Origin: Saccharopolyspora aridisoli
Lineage (GTDB): Bacteria; Actinomycetota; Actinomycetes; Mycobacteriales; Pseudonocardiaceae
NCBI RefSeq assembly: GCF_004348445.1
Contig: NZ_SMKV01000022.1
Coordinates: forward strand, 35,346-99,345
Direction of reading: 5' to 3'
DNA length: 64,000 nucleotides
Under the pieces are notes generated by a model that saw only the letters and a list, made by a program, of their open reading frames with translations, was not told the DNA's origin and did not search any database. This document shows, in pieces, positions 16,766 to 26,068 of the stretch (positions are counted from its first letter, which is position 1; each line of letters begins with the position of its first letter). The translations under genes and the position numbers were made by a program.

Positions 16766-19700
16766 GTGAGTCAGCGTTCGACGCGGTTCACGCGTCGCGA
16801 CCCGGCGCGGCGAGGCGCGCGCATCGTGGCCGCGGTACTCGGTCTGCTGTCAGCACTGCTGGCGGTCGCGGTACCGCTGCTCCCGGTGAACCACGAGGTC
16901 ACCACACTGAAGTGGCCCACGGCCGAAGGCACCCGTTCGGTCTCGGCTCCGCTGCTCACCCACGAACCGCTCTGGCTCAACGCCACCGTGCCCTGCGCGT
17001 CGGCCCGCAGCCTCGACGACCGCACCAACGGAGCCGGCGAACTGCTGGCCACGAACGCGCCATCGGGCACCTACGGCGGCCTGACCGGCATGCACCTGCA
17101 GATCGACAACGGCCAGCTCAGCTTCTTCTCGCGCGGCCACCAGATCGGCTCGGCAGCCCTGCCGGCCGGGGACTGCGCGATCACCGTCAACTCCGACGCG
17201 GGGCAGACCCGGGCCGACGTCGCGGGCGTGCCGCTGGGTTCCGCGGGCGGCGACCAGCGGCCCCAGCTCACCGGGATCTACTCGCAGCTGGACGACCAGC
17301 GCGACGACGTGCGCGGGCTGGACTTCCGAGCCGGGGTCGACACCCGCTTCGCCACGACTCCGACGGCAATGAAGACCACGGCCATGGTGCTGGCCGTGCT
17401 GTGCTTCATCGGCTCCCTGCTCGCGCTGCGCGAGCTGGAGATCCGCGCACCCGTGCGGCGGCTGCCGGTGGGCTGGTGGCGGCTGGGAGCGCGCGACGTC
17501 GTGGTGTTCGCGGCGCTCGCGGTCTGGTGGCTCGTCGGCGCCATGACCGCCGACGACGGCTACATCCTGACGATGCTGCGCGCCGCCCCGGACGCCGGTT
17601 ACGTCACCAACTACTTCCGCTGGTTCGGGAACCCGGAATCGCCCTTCGGCTGGTTCTACGAGATCTACGCCCTGTGGGTGCACATCTCCGCGGCCACTCC
17701 GTGGGTGCGACTGCCCGCGCTGTTCCTCGGCGTCGTCAGCTGGCTGCTGCTCAGCCGTGGTGTGCTGCCGCGGCTCGGCCGGCAGGTCCGGCGCAGCGGA
17801 TCGGCTGGATGGGCCGCCGCTGCGGTCTTCCTCGCGTTCTGGCTGCCCTACAACAACGGCCTGCGGCCCGAACCGGTCGTGGTGGTGTTCTTCCTGCTCT
17901 CGGTGTGCGCCGTGGAACGCGCGGTGGCCACCGAGCGGCTGACCCCGGCGGCGCTGGGACTGCTGGCCGCGGCCCTGGGGTTGGGCGCGAACCCGCACGG
18001 CATGGTCGCGTTGCTGCCGTTCCTCGCCGCGGCCAAACCGCTGCTCCGGCTGCTGTGGCGGCGCATTCGAGAGGTCGGCGCGCTGCCGGTGCTGGCACCG
18101 ATCGCCGCGGCCGGTCTGGTGATCCTGGTCGGGGTGTTCTTCGACCAGACGCTGCAGTCGGTGCTGGACTCCGTGGAGCTCAAAACGGAGTTCGGTCCCA
18201 ACGACTCCTGGTACGAGGAGCTCGGCCGCTACGAGAAGTTGTTCGACAAGTGGCCGGACGGCTCGCTGACCCGCCGCTTCCCGGTCCTGCTGCTGATGCT
18301 GTGCATCGCGGCCAGCGGTGTGGTGTTCCTGCGCCGAGGCAAGATCCGGGGAGCCGCTGTGGGGCCGAGCAGGCGGATGCTGGGCATCGCGGTGCTGTGC
18401 TTCGTGGTGCTGGCCGCCACCCCGACCAAGCACACCCACCACTTCGGCGTTTTCGCCGCCATCGGAGCGGTGCTGGCGGCGCTGACCGCGCTGGCCACCA
18501 GCGCCGCCGTCCTGCGCTCCCGTCGCAACCGGGCCGGGTTCTTCGCGGGGTTGATGGTGGTGTGCGCCTACTCGGTGACCGGCACCAACTCCTGGTGGTA
18601 CGTCTCCGGCTGGGGCGTTCCGTGGTTCGACAAGGCACCCAGCCTGGACGGTCGGCACGCCAGCACCGCGTTCCTGGTCGTCGGGTTCCTCGCCCTGGTC
18701 GTCGCCTTCGTCGAGCACGTGCGCCACCGCGAGCCGCCGGTGGTGACCCCGACCGCGCGCCAGCGCGTGCTGAGCTTGGGTGCCGCGCCGCTGACGATCA
18801 CCTGCGCGCTGTGCTTGGTCGGCGAGGTCGGGCTCTTCGCAGTCGGCGTCGAGAAGCAGCGCGGCAGCTACAGCCTGGGTCCGGACAACGTCAAGCAGAT
18901 CGCCGGGAACAGCTGCGGGCTGTCGGACTACATCAACGTCGAAGCCGACCCGCGCCGCGGGGTGCTCACCCCGTCGGCCAGCCAGCCGCGCGTGTCCAGC
19001 GACCCCGCGCAGCCCGCCGACTACCTGCGCGCGGAGCAGCAGGGCTTCCACCGCTTCGGCTATCCCGGCAGCGCGCAGTTCACCCCGCCGTTCGGCTACG
19101 GCGGTGACGACGCGCCGGTCTGGGGGACCTTCGACTCGGACGCGACCGGCACCGGCGAGATCCGCACGCCCTGGTACGACCTGCCGCCGAAGGCGACCGA
19201 GGGCACCACGCCGGTGGTGATGCAGCTCGCCGGCTCGTCGACCAGCGGGAACTCGCTGCGCGTGGAGTGGGGCCGCGAACTTCCCGGCGGCTTCGAAATC
19301 AGCGGGCACCGCGACTTCTCGCTCAACAGCGTTGCCTGGCAGGACGTGCGGTTCGACGCCCCCGGAGCTGAAAAGGTCCGGATCGTGGCGGCCGACCAGC
19401 GCGACGACGAGGGCGGGTGGCTGGCCTTCAGCGCACCTCGGGTGCCGGTGCTGAGCACCATGACGAACCTGATCGGCAGCCAGCCGACGTTCGTGGAGTG
19501 GCCCGCGGCGCTGGTGCACCCGTGCCTGCAACCGGCGAAGATCCGCAACGGCGTGTTCGAGATGCCGCGCTTCCGCATCGCGGGCGGCGGCATCATGCGC
19601 GACATGGGGCAGACCTGGTCGGCCCCGGCCGGCGGCGGCCCGTTCGGTTGGCTCAACGTCGGCGCAAGCGTCCGGCAGCTGCCCGCCTACCTGCGGGGAT

Positions 19701-19921
19701 CGCCGAACCGGGACTGGGGAGCGATCTACGTGGTCGACCCGTACAACTCGGACACCGTCGGTGCCGAGGCGGCGATGCAGGTGCGGCGCGAGACGCACTG
19801 GGGCGACTGGAGCCCGGGTCCGCTCACCGACGCCGTTGAGCTCCCAGGCCGGGTGCCCACCTCCGACGGCCGGACCGACCTGCGTCCGGTGGAACCGGCG
19901 ATCACCGGCAACGAGAGCTGA
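16766..19921 (+). CDS. Arabinosyltransferase, EmbA/B/C family
   Basis: A 1051-residue GT-C glycosyltransferase of the mycobacterial Emb type, which transfers arabinofuranose from decaprenyl-phosphoryl-arabinose to wall arabinogalactan or lipoarabinomannan outside the membrane. The first helix is followed by an extracytoplasmic domain (residues about 45-200). About 11 further helices follow; the catalytic GT-C aspartates lie in MTADDGYILTM near residue 260, with YVTNYFRWFGNPESPFGWFY after it. The C-terminal 400 residues are the soluble carbohydrate-binding region (AWQDVRFDAPGAEKVRIVA). The GTG at 16766 follows GGTGGCGAG. This is the only emb gene here, unlike the mycobacterial embCAB cluster, so it cannot be assigned to one paralogue. 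Confidence 0.93.
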   Translation: MSQRSTRFTRRDPARRGARIVAAVLGLLSALLAVAVPLLPVNHEVTTLKWPTAEGTRSVSAPLLTHEPLWLNATVPCASARSLDDRTNGAGELLATNAPSGTYGGLTGMHLQIDNGQLSFFSRGHQIGSAALPAGDCAITVNSDAGQTRADVAGVPLGSAGGDQRPQLTGIYSQLDDQRDDVRGLDFRAGVDTRFATTPTAMKTTAMVLAVLCFIGSLLALRELEIRAPVRRLPVGWWRLGARDVVVFAALAVWWLVGAMTADDGYILTMLRAAPDAGYVTNYFRWFGNPESPFGWFYEIYALWVHISAATPWVRLPALFLGVVSWLLLSRGVLPRLGRQVRRSGSAGWAAAAVFLAFWLPYNNGLRPEPVVVVFFLLSVCAVERAVATERLTPAALGLLAAALGLGANPHGMVALLPFLAAAKPLLRLLWRRIREVGALPVLAPIAAAGLVILVGVFFDQTLQSVLDSVELKTEFGPNDSWYEELGRYEKLFDKWPDGSLTRRFPVLLLMLCIAASGVVFLRRGKIRGAAVGPSRRMLGIAVLCFVVLAATPTKHTHHFGVFAAIGAVLAALTALATSAAVLRSRRNRAGFFAGLMVVCAYSVTGTNSWWYVSGWGVPWFDKAPSLDGRHASTAFLVVGFLALVVAFVEHVRHREPPVVTPTARQRVLSLGAAPLTITCALCLVGEVGLFAVGVEKQRGSYSLGPDNVKQIAGNSCGLSDYINVEADPRRGVLTPSASQPRVSSDPAQPADYLRAEQQGFHRFGYPGSAQFTPPFGYGGDDAPVWGTFDSDATGTGEIRTPWYDLPPKATEGTTPVVMQLAGSSTSGNSLRVEWGRELPGGFEISGHRDFSLNSVAWQDVRFDAPGAEKVRIVAADQRDDEGGWLAFSAPRVPVLSTMTNLIGSQPTFVEWPAALVHPCLQPAKIRNGVFEMPRFRIAGGGIMRDMGQTWSAPAGGGPFGWLNVGASVRQLPAYLRGSPNRDWGAIYVVDPYNSDTVGAEAAMQVRRETHWGDWSPGPLTDAVELPGRVPTSDGRTDLRPVEPAITGNES

Positions 19922-20107
19922 CCCGAGCACGTCGCGGTGTGAGAGTGGCCATTGGGGCACCGCCCCGCCAGATGTGATCGATTAGGATCGCTAACGGGTG
20001 GGCGCCCGGGCGATGACGCCGCGGTGAGCGCCGAAAACCTCGTTGAGGGACCGCAATGGCTTAGTGCGCGCCTCCACAGTGGACCGCGCGCCGGGGGTGG
20101 AGGCGTC

Positions 20108-21026
20108 GTGTCGGGTGTGATCCAGGGCTTCGGCGTCATCGGCGCCATCGTTCTGGTCGGTTACGTGCTGGGGCGAACCGAGGTGCTCGGCGACAACGGG
20201 CGCGACGTGCTCGCGAAGATCTCGTTCTACGTCGGCACCCCGGCGCTGCTGCTGCAGATGCTCTCCGAGTCCGACGTGCGGGTCCTGTTCTCCGCTCCGC
20301 TGCTGGTCACCGCGCTGAGCACCTTCGCGGCGGCGGCGCTGTTCGTGCTGGTGGCGCTGTGGCGGCGGTGGAACATACGGCGCACCACCATCGGCGCGCT
20401 GTGCTCCAGCTACGTCAACGCGGGCAACCTGGGCATCCCCGTCGCGGTTTACGTCCTCGGCGATGCGACCCTCGTCGCTCCGGTCATGCTGTTCCAGCTG
20501 CTGGTGATGACGCCGATCGGGCTGAGCGTCATCGACTTCGCGCAGGCCGGGGAGAAGGCCTCGGCGTGGTCACGGCTGCTGGCGCCGTTCAAGAACCCCA
20601 TCGTGATCTGTTCGCTGCTGGGCGTCTCGCTGTCCCTGCTGGGCTGGCGGATCCCCGGGCCGGTCTCCGAACCGCTGACGCTGCTCGGGCACCTCTCGGT
20701 GCCCACCGTGCTGCTCGCATTCGGCGTGTCGCTGCGCGGCTCGCAACTCCCGGCAGGTGGGGCCGAGCGGTGGCCGGTGCTGGTCTCGGTCGGGTTGAAG
20801 TCGTTCGCGCACCCGGTCATCGCCTGGGCGATCGGCGCGGGGCTGTTCGGCATGGAGGGCGCCCCGCTGTTCGCCGCGGTGGTCATCTCCGCGCTGCCCG
20901 CCGCGCAGAACCTGTTCGTCTACGCCTCCCGCTGCTGTCGGGGTCCGGCTGGCCCGGGAGTCGATCCTGCTCTCCACGATCCTGTCGGTCCCCGTTCTCG
21001 TCACGGTCACGGCCCTGCTGGGCTGA
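20108..21026 (+). pseudogene. AEC-family permease with a 3' frameshift
   Basis: The protein starts at GTG 20108 (GTGGAGG upstream) and matches the auxin-efflux-carrier (AEC) family: LVGYVLGRTEVLGDNGRDVLAK, FYVGTPALLLQML, YVNAGNLGIPVAVYVLGD, then SALPAAQNLFVYASR. After about 20930-20945 the frame is lost. The expected last helix, ARESILLSTILSVPVLV and TALLG with stop TGA at 21024-21026, is encoded in another frame. A missing two bases or one extra base near CGCTGCTGTCGGGG explains it. Without the repair the ORF runs on to 21094 with a non-homologous tail lacking the final helix. It could be a real mutation or a sequence error. Confidence 0.82.
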
Positions 21027-21033
21027 ACCGCCC

Positions 21034-23310
21034 TCAGGCCCGGTGCACCTGCGGAGGGGTGTGGGCGGCGACCTCGGGGAGCGGGCCGGTGTAGGGCTCG
21101 ACGTCGACGTGGGTGCGCTGGCCCGCGCACCCCTGCGAGAGGCGTGAAGCGGGGACGTCCTCGGTGAGGACGTTGGGGTTGCCGTGCGCGCACAGCTCCT
21201 GGCCCGGGTGCTGCGGATCGGGCTGCGGATCGAACCACGCGCCGGTGGGCAGCACCGCGACACCGGGACGCACCCGCTCGCTGATCCGGGCACCGGCCAG
21301 GCACGAACCCCGATCGTTGAACACCCGCACCACCGAGCCCTCGCTGATGCCGCGCGCGGCGGCGTCGTCGGGGTGCAGCGTGATCGGTTCCCGGCCGGCG
21401 ACCTTGGACTCGCGGCTGACCGCGCCGACGTCGCCCTGCCCGTGCAACCGGGTCGGTGGCTGGTTGGCGATCAGGTGCAGCGGACCGCGACGCTCCTCCG
21501 GCAGCCAGACGGGGTGGCCCGGGCAGTCGTCGTAGCCGAACGACTCGACCTTCGCCGAGTGCAGCTCGATGAGTCCGCTGGGCGTGTGCAGCGGGTCCCC
21601 GACGGGATCCTCGCGGAACCGCACCAGCGGCGGGTTCTCGGGCATCGCGGGAAGCCGCAGCTCACCGTCGGCCCAGAAGGTGTCGAAGTCCGGCAGTTCG
21701 TGGCCCTGGGCGCGCAGCTGGTCCCGCCACTCGTCGTAGAGGTGCTCCAGCCAGCCCCGGGCGCTGCGTCCCTCGGTGAAGCGCTGCCGCACCCCGAGCC
21801 GTTCGGCGAGCCCGCTCAGGATGCTGTAGTCGTCGCGCGCATCGCCGACCGGGTCCAGGACCCGGTGCATCGCGGTGAGGTGCGTGTCGCGGCGCCCGGC
21901 TCCGAGGTCTTCGCGTTCCAGCGTCGTGGTCGCCGGGAACACGACGTCGGCGTGCCTGGCGGTGGCGGTCCAGTGCGTCTCGTGCACCACCACCGTTTCG
22001 GGCCGGGCGAACGCGCGGCGCAGCCGGTTGAGGTCTTGGTGGTGGTGGAACGGGTTGCCTCCCGCCCAGTGCACCAGCCTGATGTCGGGGTAGGTCAGCT
22101 GCTGGCCGTTGTAGTCGTACTGCGCTCCCGGGTTGAGCAGCATGTCGGCGATGCGCGCGACCGGGATGAACGCGCCGACGGGGTTGGGGCCCTGCGGCAG
22201 CGTCGGCAGCCACAGCACCGGGCCCTCGTCGCCGACGTCGGCCATCGAACCGTAGCCGTGACCGAAACCACCGCCGGGCAAGCCGATCTGACCCAGCATC
22301 GCCGCGAGCGCGATCCCCGCCCACACGGGTTGCTCGCCGCCTCGGGCGCGCTGCAACGACCAGGTGACCGTCACCAGCGTCCGTCCCGAGGCCATCCGGC
22401 GGGCCAGCTCGCGGATGTCGTCGGCCGCGATCCCGCAGATCGGGGCCGCCCACTCCGGCGTCTTCGGCACTCCGTCGGTCTCGCCCCGCAGGTAGTCGGC
22501 GAAGACGTCGAACCCGGTGCAGCAGCGGGAGAGGAAGTCGGTGTCGTGCAGGTCTTCGGTGAGCAGGACCTGCGCCAGGGCGAGCTGCATCGCCACGTCG
22601 GTGCCTGGCTCGATCGAATACCAGCGCCCACCTGCGGGAACGTCTGCGGTCAGCGGGCTGATCGAGGCCACCTCGACCCCGGGGTCGGCCGCTGCGGCGG
22701 CGCTGGTGTGCCGGGTGACCCCGCCGGGGGAGACCGACAGGTTCTTCGTCGGCAGCCCGCCGAAGGCCACGATCAGGTCGGTGTGCTCGCGCACCGTCGC
22801 CCAGCTGTCGGCGTAGCCGAGCACCGCGGCCGAGCTGCCGACCACGTGCGGCAGCAGGACCTGCGAGGTCCCGAAGCTGTAGTTGTTCCGCGAGGACGTG
22901 TAGCCGCCGATGGTGTTGAGGAAACGGTGCAGCTGGGACTGGGCGTGGTGGAACCGTCCGGCGCTGCCCCAGCCGTAGGAACCGCCGAAGATCGCCTCGT
23001 TGCCGGACTCGACCCGCACCCGGTCCAGCTGCGCGGCGACCAGGTCCAGCGCGGTGGCCCACTCGACCTCGACGAACTCGTCCCGGCCGCGCTGCGAGGA
23101 GGGACCCGGCCCACCGATGAGCCAGCCCCGTCGGATCGCCGGGCGCATGACGCGCGTGTCGTGCAGCGCGCTGCCGGGCACGTTGCCCAGCAGCGGCGAA
23201 GGGGCCGGATCGTCGGGGTGCGGGCGGACCCGGACACCGCCGTCGGCGTCGACCGCCGCCTGGTAGGCGCCCCAATGCGCGGTCGTCGGCACCCAGCGCT
23301 CGGTCGGCAT
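21034..23310 (-). CDS. Molybdopterin oxidoreductase, BisC/TorA/DorA family
   Basis: A 758-residue enzyme of the DMSO-reductase family, biotin sulfoxide reductase / TMAO reductase branch. It has no N-terminal 4Fe-4S cysteine motif. Early HWGAYQAAVDADGGVRV starts the family. YGWGSAGRFHHAQSQLHRFLN contains the serine expected to bind molybdenum. NPFHHHQDLNRL and VVFPATTTLEREDL are cofactor-binding regions, and the C-terminal domain has LHLIANQPPTRLHGQ and SQGCAGQR. It reduces an S- or N-oxide using bis-MGD. No Tat signal is seen, so it is probably cytoplasmic. It starts 58 bases after the MaoC-like gene ends and may be the last gene of the CoA-transferase operon. Confidence 0.9.
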   Translation of the reverse strand: MPTERWVPTTAHWGAYQAAVDADGGVRVRPHPDDPAPSPLLGNVPGSALHDTRVMRPAIRRGWLIGGPGPSSQRGRDEFVEVEWATALDLVAAQLDRVRVESGNEAIFGGSYGWGSAGRFHHAQSQLHRFLNTIGGYTSSRNNYSFGTSQVLLPHVVGSSAAVLGYADSWATVREHTDLIVAFGGLPTKNLSVSPGGVTRHTSAAAAADPGVEVASISPLTADVPAGGRWYSIEPGTDVAMQLALAQVLLTEDLHDTDFLSRCCTGFDVFADYLRGETDGVPKTPEWAAPICGIAADDIRELARRMASGRTLVTVTWSLQRARGGEQPVWAGIALAAMLGQIGLPGGGFGHGYGSMADVGDEGPVLWLPTLPQGPNPVGAFIPVARIADMLLNPGAQYDYNGQQLTYPDIRLVHWAGGNPFHHHQDLNRLRRAFARPETVVVHETHWTATARHADVVFPATTTLEREDLGAGRRDTHLTAMHRVLDPVGDARDDYSILSGLAERLGVRQRFTEGRSARGWLEHLYDEWRDQLRAQGHELPDFDTFWADGELRLPAMPENPPLVRFREDPVGDPLHTPSGLIELHSAKVESFGYDDCPGHPVWLPEERRGPLHLIANQPPTRLHGQGDVGAVSRESKVAGREPITLHPDDAAARGISEGSVVRVFNDRGSCLAGARISERVRPGVAVLPTGAWFDPQPDPQHPGQELCAHGNPNVLTEDVPASRLSQGCAGQRTHVDVEPYTGPLPEVAAHTPPQVHRA

Positions 23311-23368
23311 CCGGCTCCTCCCGCGGCCGGAGGTGTTCCGACCTGCGAACTCGTGGTCGGCCCCGATG

Positions 23369-24193
23369 CTACCGGCGCTCGGAGAACGTCACCGACGCCT
23401 CCGCCGAGACCTGATCTGAGCGCACCGACATCGCCCCATCCTCGTCGCCGCAGACCAGCACCGGATCACCGGAGAACACCGGGCGGCGCAGCCGGTAGGA
23501 CACCGAGCCGAGGGCCCCGTGCTCGCGGGCGAGCTCGGTCATGAGCAGAACCAGCAGCGGTCCGTGCACCACCAGCCCCGGATATGCCTCGACCTCGCGG
23601 CAGTAGGGCTCGTCGTAGTGGATGCGGTGGGTGTTGGCCGTCAGCGCGCTGAACCGGAACAACCGCGTCGGCTCACCGACGAACCGCCGCTGCCACGGCG
23701 CGTCGGAGGACGGGAAGTCGGTGGGCCGCAACCGGTCCGGGCTCTTGGCGTCCGTCTCACCGCTGCGGTAGACGTAGTCGACCTCCTCGGCGATCCGCAG
23801 CCGTCCGTCCTGGCGGAACTCGCGGCGCTCGGTCACGAACGCCATCTCGCCGGAACGTCCTCGCTTGACCGTGACACCGCCGAGCTCGGTGGTCCGCTCG
23901 GCGGGTGTGCCCAAGCGCAGGGGCTCGTCGATCGTCATCCGCCCGCCCGCGAACATCCGGCGACGATCGGGCACCGGCGGCAGGAAGTCGCCGTTGAGCG
24001 GATGCCCGTCAGGTCCCAGCTCGGAGTGCGGTGGCCAGGCCAGGAAGTGCACCCAGTGCCACAGCGGAGGCAGCTGGTCGACCGGGGCCGGTACCTCCAG
24101 CACGTTGGCCAGCGCCCGCGACTGCTCCGGACCCATCGGGTCGTGCTCGACCACGGCCTCCGGCCGCCACTCCCGCAGGAACTCCTCCAACAT
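23369..24193 (-). CDS. MaoC-like / FAS1-type hydratase-dehydratase
   Basis: A 274-residue double-hotdog protein resembling mesaconyl-C4-CoA hydratase, itaconyl-CoA hydratase and HTD2-type 3-hydroxyacyl dehydratases. The N-terminal half (LPPLWHWVHFLAWPPHSELGP, then FLPPVPDRRRMFAGGRM) is the FAS1-like hotdog. The C-terminal half holds the active-site Asp/His pattern HRIHYDEPYCREVEAYPGLVVHG. It probably hydrates an unsaturated acyl-CoA made by the adjacent CoA-transferase. The ATG at 24193 has GAGGAGG eight bases before it. It lies 56 bases after the CoA-transferase subunit B gene in the same direction. Confidence 0.85.
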   Translation of the reverse strand: MLEEFLREWRPEAVVEHDPMGPEQSRALANVLEVPAPVDQLPPLWHWVHFLAWPPHSELGPDGHPLNGDFLPPVPDRRRMFAGGRMTIDEPLRLGTPAERTTELGGVTVKRGRSGEMAFVTERREFRQDGRLRIAEEVDYVYRSGETDAKSPDRLRPTDFPSSDAPWQRRFVGEPTRLFRFSALTANTHRIHYDEPYCREVEAYPGLVVHGPLLVLLMTELAREHGALGSVSYRLRRPVFSGDPVLVCGDEDGAMSVRSDQVSAEASVTFSERR

Positions 24194-24249
24194 CCGAAAC
24201 CTCCTCGTCGCCTTCGAGGTGCCCCGGTCATCCAAACATGTCGGAATCC

Positions 24250-25008
24250 TCAGCGGAGGTAGACGCGGGCCGGGTCCACCTCGTGCCTGAGCGTGTGGAG
24301 TTCGGCCTCGGTGGGCGGGGTGATGGTGCTGAGGTCGTCGGCGACCTGGAGGTCCCAGCCGGTGGCCTCGCGGACCTGCTCGGCGGTGACGCTCGGGTGG
24401 GTGGCCACGAGGCGGAGCTCTTCGCCGGCCCCGTCGCGCGCGAGGATCCCGAGGTCGGTGATGACCCGGGTGACACCCTTGCCGCGCGGGCGTATCCCGT
24501 CGGCCAGGGCGCGCTCCGGGCCCGGGGAGGTGCAGAAGTCGAGTTCGGCGGTGAACGAGCGGGGGTGGTGGCGCCGCATCACCACGAAGACCTCGCCGGA
24601 GTTGGCCATGACCTCCATGGCGCCGCCCGACCCGGGCAGCCGGACCGCGGGGGAGTGCCAGTCGCCGATCACCGAGGAGTTGAGGTTGCCGAAGCGGTCG
24701 ATCTGCGCGGCTCCGAGGAAGCCGATGTCGATCCGCCCACCCTGCAGCACGTAGCCGAACAGCGCGGTCATCGGCAGCACGGCTTCCGAACCTGTGATCA
24801 GCACCGCGTCGGCGATCGTCTCCGGCAACTGGTCCGGATGCGCGCCGCAGACACCGGACTCGTAGACGATCTCCACGTCCGGCGCCACCGTCCGCTGCGC
24901 CAGCGACACCGCCAGCGTCGGCAGGCCGATCCCGGCGAAAACCGTGTTCGCACCGGCGAGTTCGCGTGAAGCGACCGAAGCCAGCAGCTCCGACGACGTG
25001 ATGGACAT
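24250..25008 (-). CDS. CoA-transferase, subunit B (GctB/IpdB-like)
   Basis: A 252-residue type I CoA-transferase beta subunit. FAGIGLPTLAVSLA lies at 24-37. The catalytic Glu50 is in VYESGVCGA, the counterpart of the SENG motif. LFGYVLQGGRIDIGFLGAAQIDRFGNLN and RLPGSGGA follow as in the family. It moves CoA between acyl groups through a glutamyl-CoA thioester, together with the A subunit encoded directly upstream. The IpdAB ring-opening hydrolases of sterol degradation share this fold, so that activity is possible. The ATG at 25008 has GAGGAG, which overlaps the A-subunit stop codon at 25017. Confidence 0.9.
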   Translation of the reverse strand: MSITSSELLASVASRELAGANTVFAGIGLPTLAVSLAQRTVAPDVEIVYESGVCGAHPDQLPETIADAVLITGSEAVLPMTALFGYVLQGGRIDIGFLGAAQIDRFGNLNSSVIGDWHSPAVRLPGSGGAMEVMANSGEVFVVMRRHHPRSFTAELDFCTSPGPERALADGIRPRGKGVTRVITDLGILARDGAGEELRLVATHPSVTAEQVREATGWDLQVADDLSTITPPTEAELHTLRHEVDPARVYLR

Positions 25009-25016
25009 GATCCTCC

Positions 25017-25955
25017 TCAAATCCTGCGGCCGTAGTTGACCGGCTCGCTCCACGCCTCGCCCACGGCCAAGTCCGCCCAGCGCTGCCCGCCGAGCTTGGC
25101 GACGTACTCGGAGTGGTCGACCGTGCCGAACACCCACTCGTCCAGCCACGTCCGCAACCGGTCCGGATCACCGCTGATCCGCGACCACTCGCGGTAGAAC
25201 TCGCCGTCGCGGTCGTAGTAGCCCTGCACGAACGCCGGGTGCGCGCCGCGCGGGCACTCCACCACCGCGTCCACCGCGTGGGCGGGGATCACCGTGCGGT
25301 TCGGGTCCGAGCGGACGACCTCGTCGGACACCACCTCCTCGACCACCACGATCGCCTTGCGCCCGGCGTAGACGGCCTCGGCCTGGACGCCCGTCAAACC
25401 CCATACCTGGGTGTTGCCGGACCGGTCCGCGCGCTGCGCCTGCACGATCGTCACGTCCGGGTTCAGGGGCGGCACCACGTAGATCTGCTCCTCGCCGCCG
25501 TCGGGACCCGGGTAGGGAGAGGTGACCTTGCGGATGCCCGGGTTGATGCCGGGGACATCGCTGCCGGCGTAGGAGCGCAACGGGTAGAACGGCAGCCGCT
25601 GCGCACCGGCCAGGTAGCGGCAGATCATGCCGTAGTGGCTGTACTCCTCGTACTCCAGCGCGCCCGCCTCAACCCGCCGTCGCAGCTCACCGAGCGAACC
25701 GGCCGTGGAGTTGCCGACGAACGAGGAGATCAGCCTGCTCACGCAGTCACCCGCGATGAGCTGATCGGTGACCACGTCGGCGGTCATCCGCGCGATGGTC
25801 AGGTCTCGGCGGCCCTGCCGGATGATCTCGTGCCCGGCCGCGGTCGGGATCAGGTGCGTGAAGCCCTCCAGCGACACCGTGGCGCCGTCGGTGACGAACT
25901 CGGCGATGGCGTCCCGCATCGACGTGGTCTTGTCCGACTTGCTGACCTGCGACAT
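25017..25955 (-). CDS. CoA-transferase, subunit A (GctA/IpdA-like)
   Basis: A 312-residue alpha subunit of a type I CoA-transferase: GATVSLEGFTHLIPTAAGHE near the start, GAQRLPFYPLRSYAGSD, KVTSPYPGPDGG, and PALxxD-type DVTIVQAQRADRSGNTQ are all conserved in the glutaconate CoA-transferase and IpdA groups. CoA binding is shared with subunit B. The ATG at 25955 (MSQVSK) has GGGGG near it; a start 12 codons earlier lacks a site. It is the first gene of a minus-strand operon (subunit A, subunit B, MaoC-like, BisC-like), divergent from a LysR gene that probably regulates it. Confidence 0.9.
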   Translation of the reverse strand: MSQVSKSDKTTSMRDAIAEFVTDGATVSLEGFTHLIPTAAGHEIIRQGRRDLTIARMTADVVTDQLIAGDCVSRLISSFVGNSTAGSLGELRRRVEAGALEYEEYSHYGMICRYLAGAQRLPFYPLRSYAGSDVPGINPGIRKVTSPYPGPDGGEEQIYVVPPLNPDVTIVQAQRADRSGNTQVWGLTGVQAEAVYAGRKAIVVVEEVVSDEVVRSDPNRTVIPAHAVDAVVECPRGAHPAFVQGYYDRDGEFYREWSRISGDPDRLRTWLDEWVFGTVDHSEYVAKLGGQRWADLAVGEAWSEPVNYGRRI

Positions 25956-26008
25956 CGATGCCCCCAGGGATTTCGCGGTGCGCCTGCGCATCAGCCTGCC
26001 ACCCCAGA

Positions 26009-26032
26009 TTGAGACAGGTCCAATACCGAATT
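26009..26032. promoter_or_regulatory. Candidate LysR-binding region, CoA-transferase side
   Basis: Inside the 113-base divergent promoter region lie TTGAGAC (26009-26015) and GTCCAATAC (26018-26026) followed by CGAATT. Both words recur, in inverted orientation, upstream of the MFS gene at 26979-27009. No classical T-N11-A palindrome was certain, so the assignment rests on recurrence around a LysR gene. Confidence 0.4.
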
Positions 26033-26068
26033 AGTGTCAGATCCAGAGCAGAGTCGACTAGATCGGGG

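Noticed and set aside
16850..19960. A 1036-codon minus-strand open frame antisense to the arabinosyltransferase
   Set aside because: High-GC DNA gives long antisense frames. The product is rich in His, Arg, Gln and Gly without domains, while the plus strand matches a known family.
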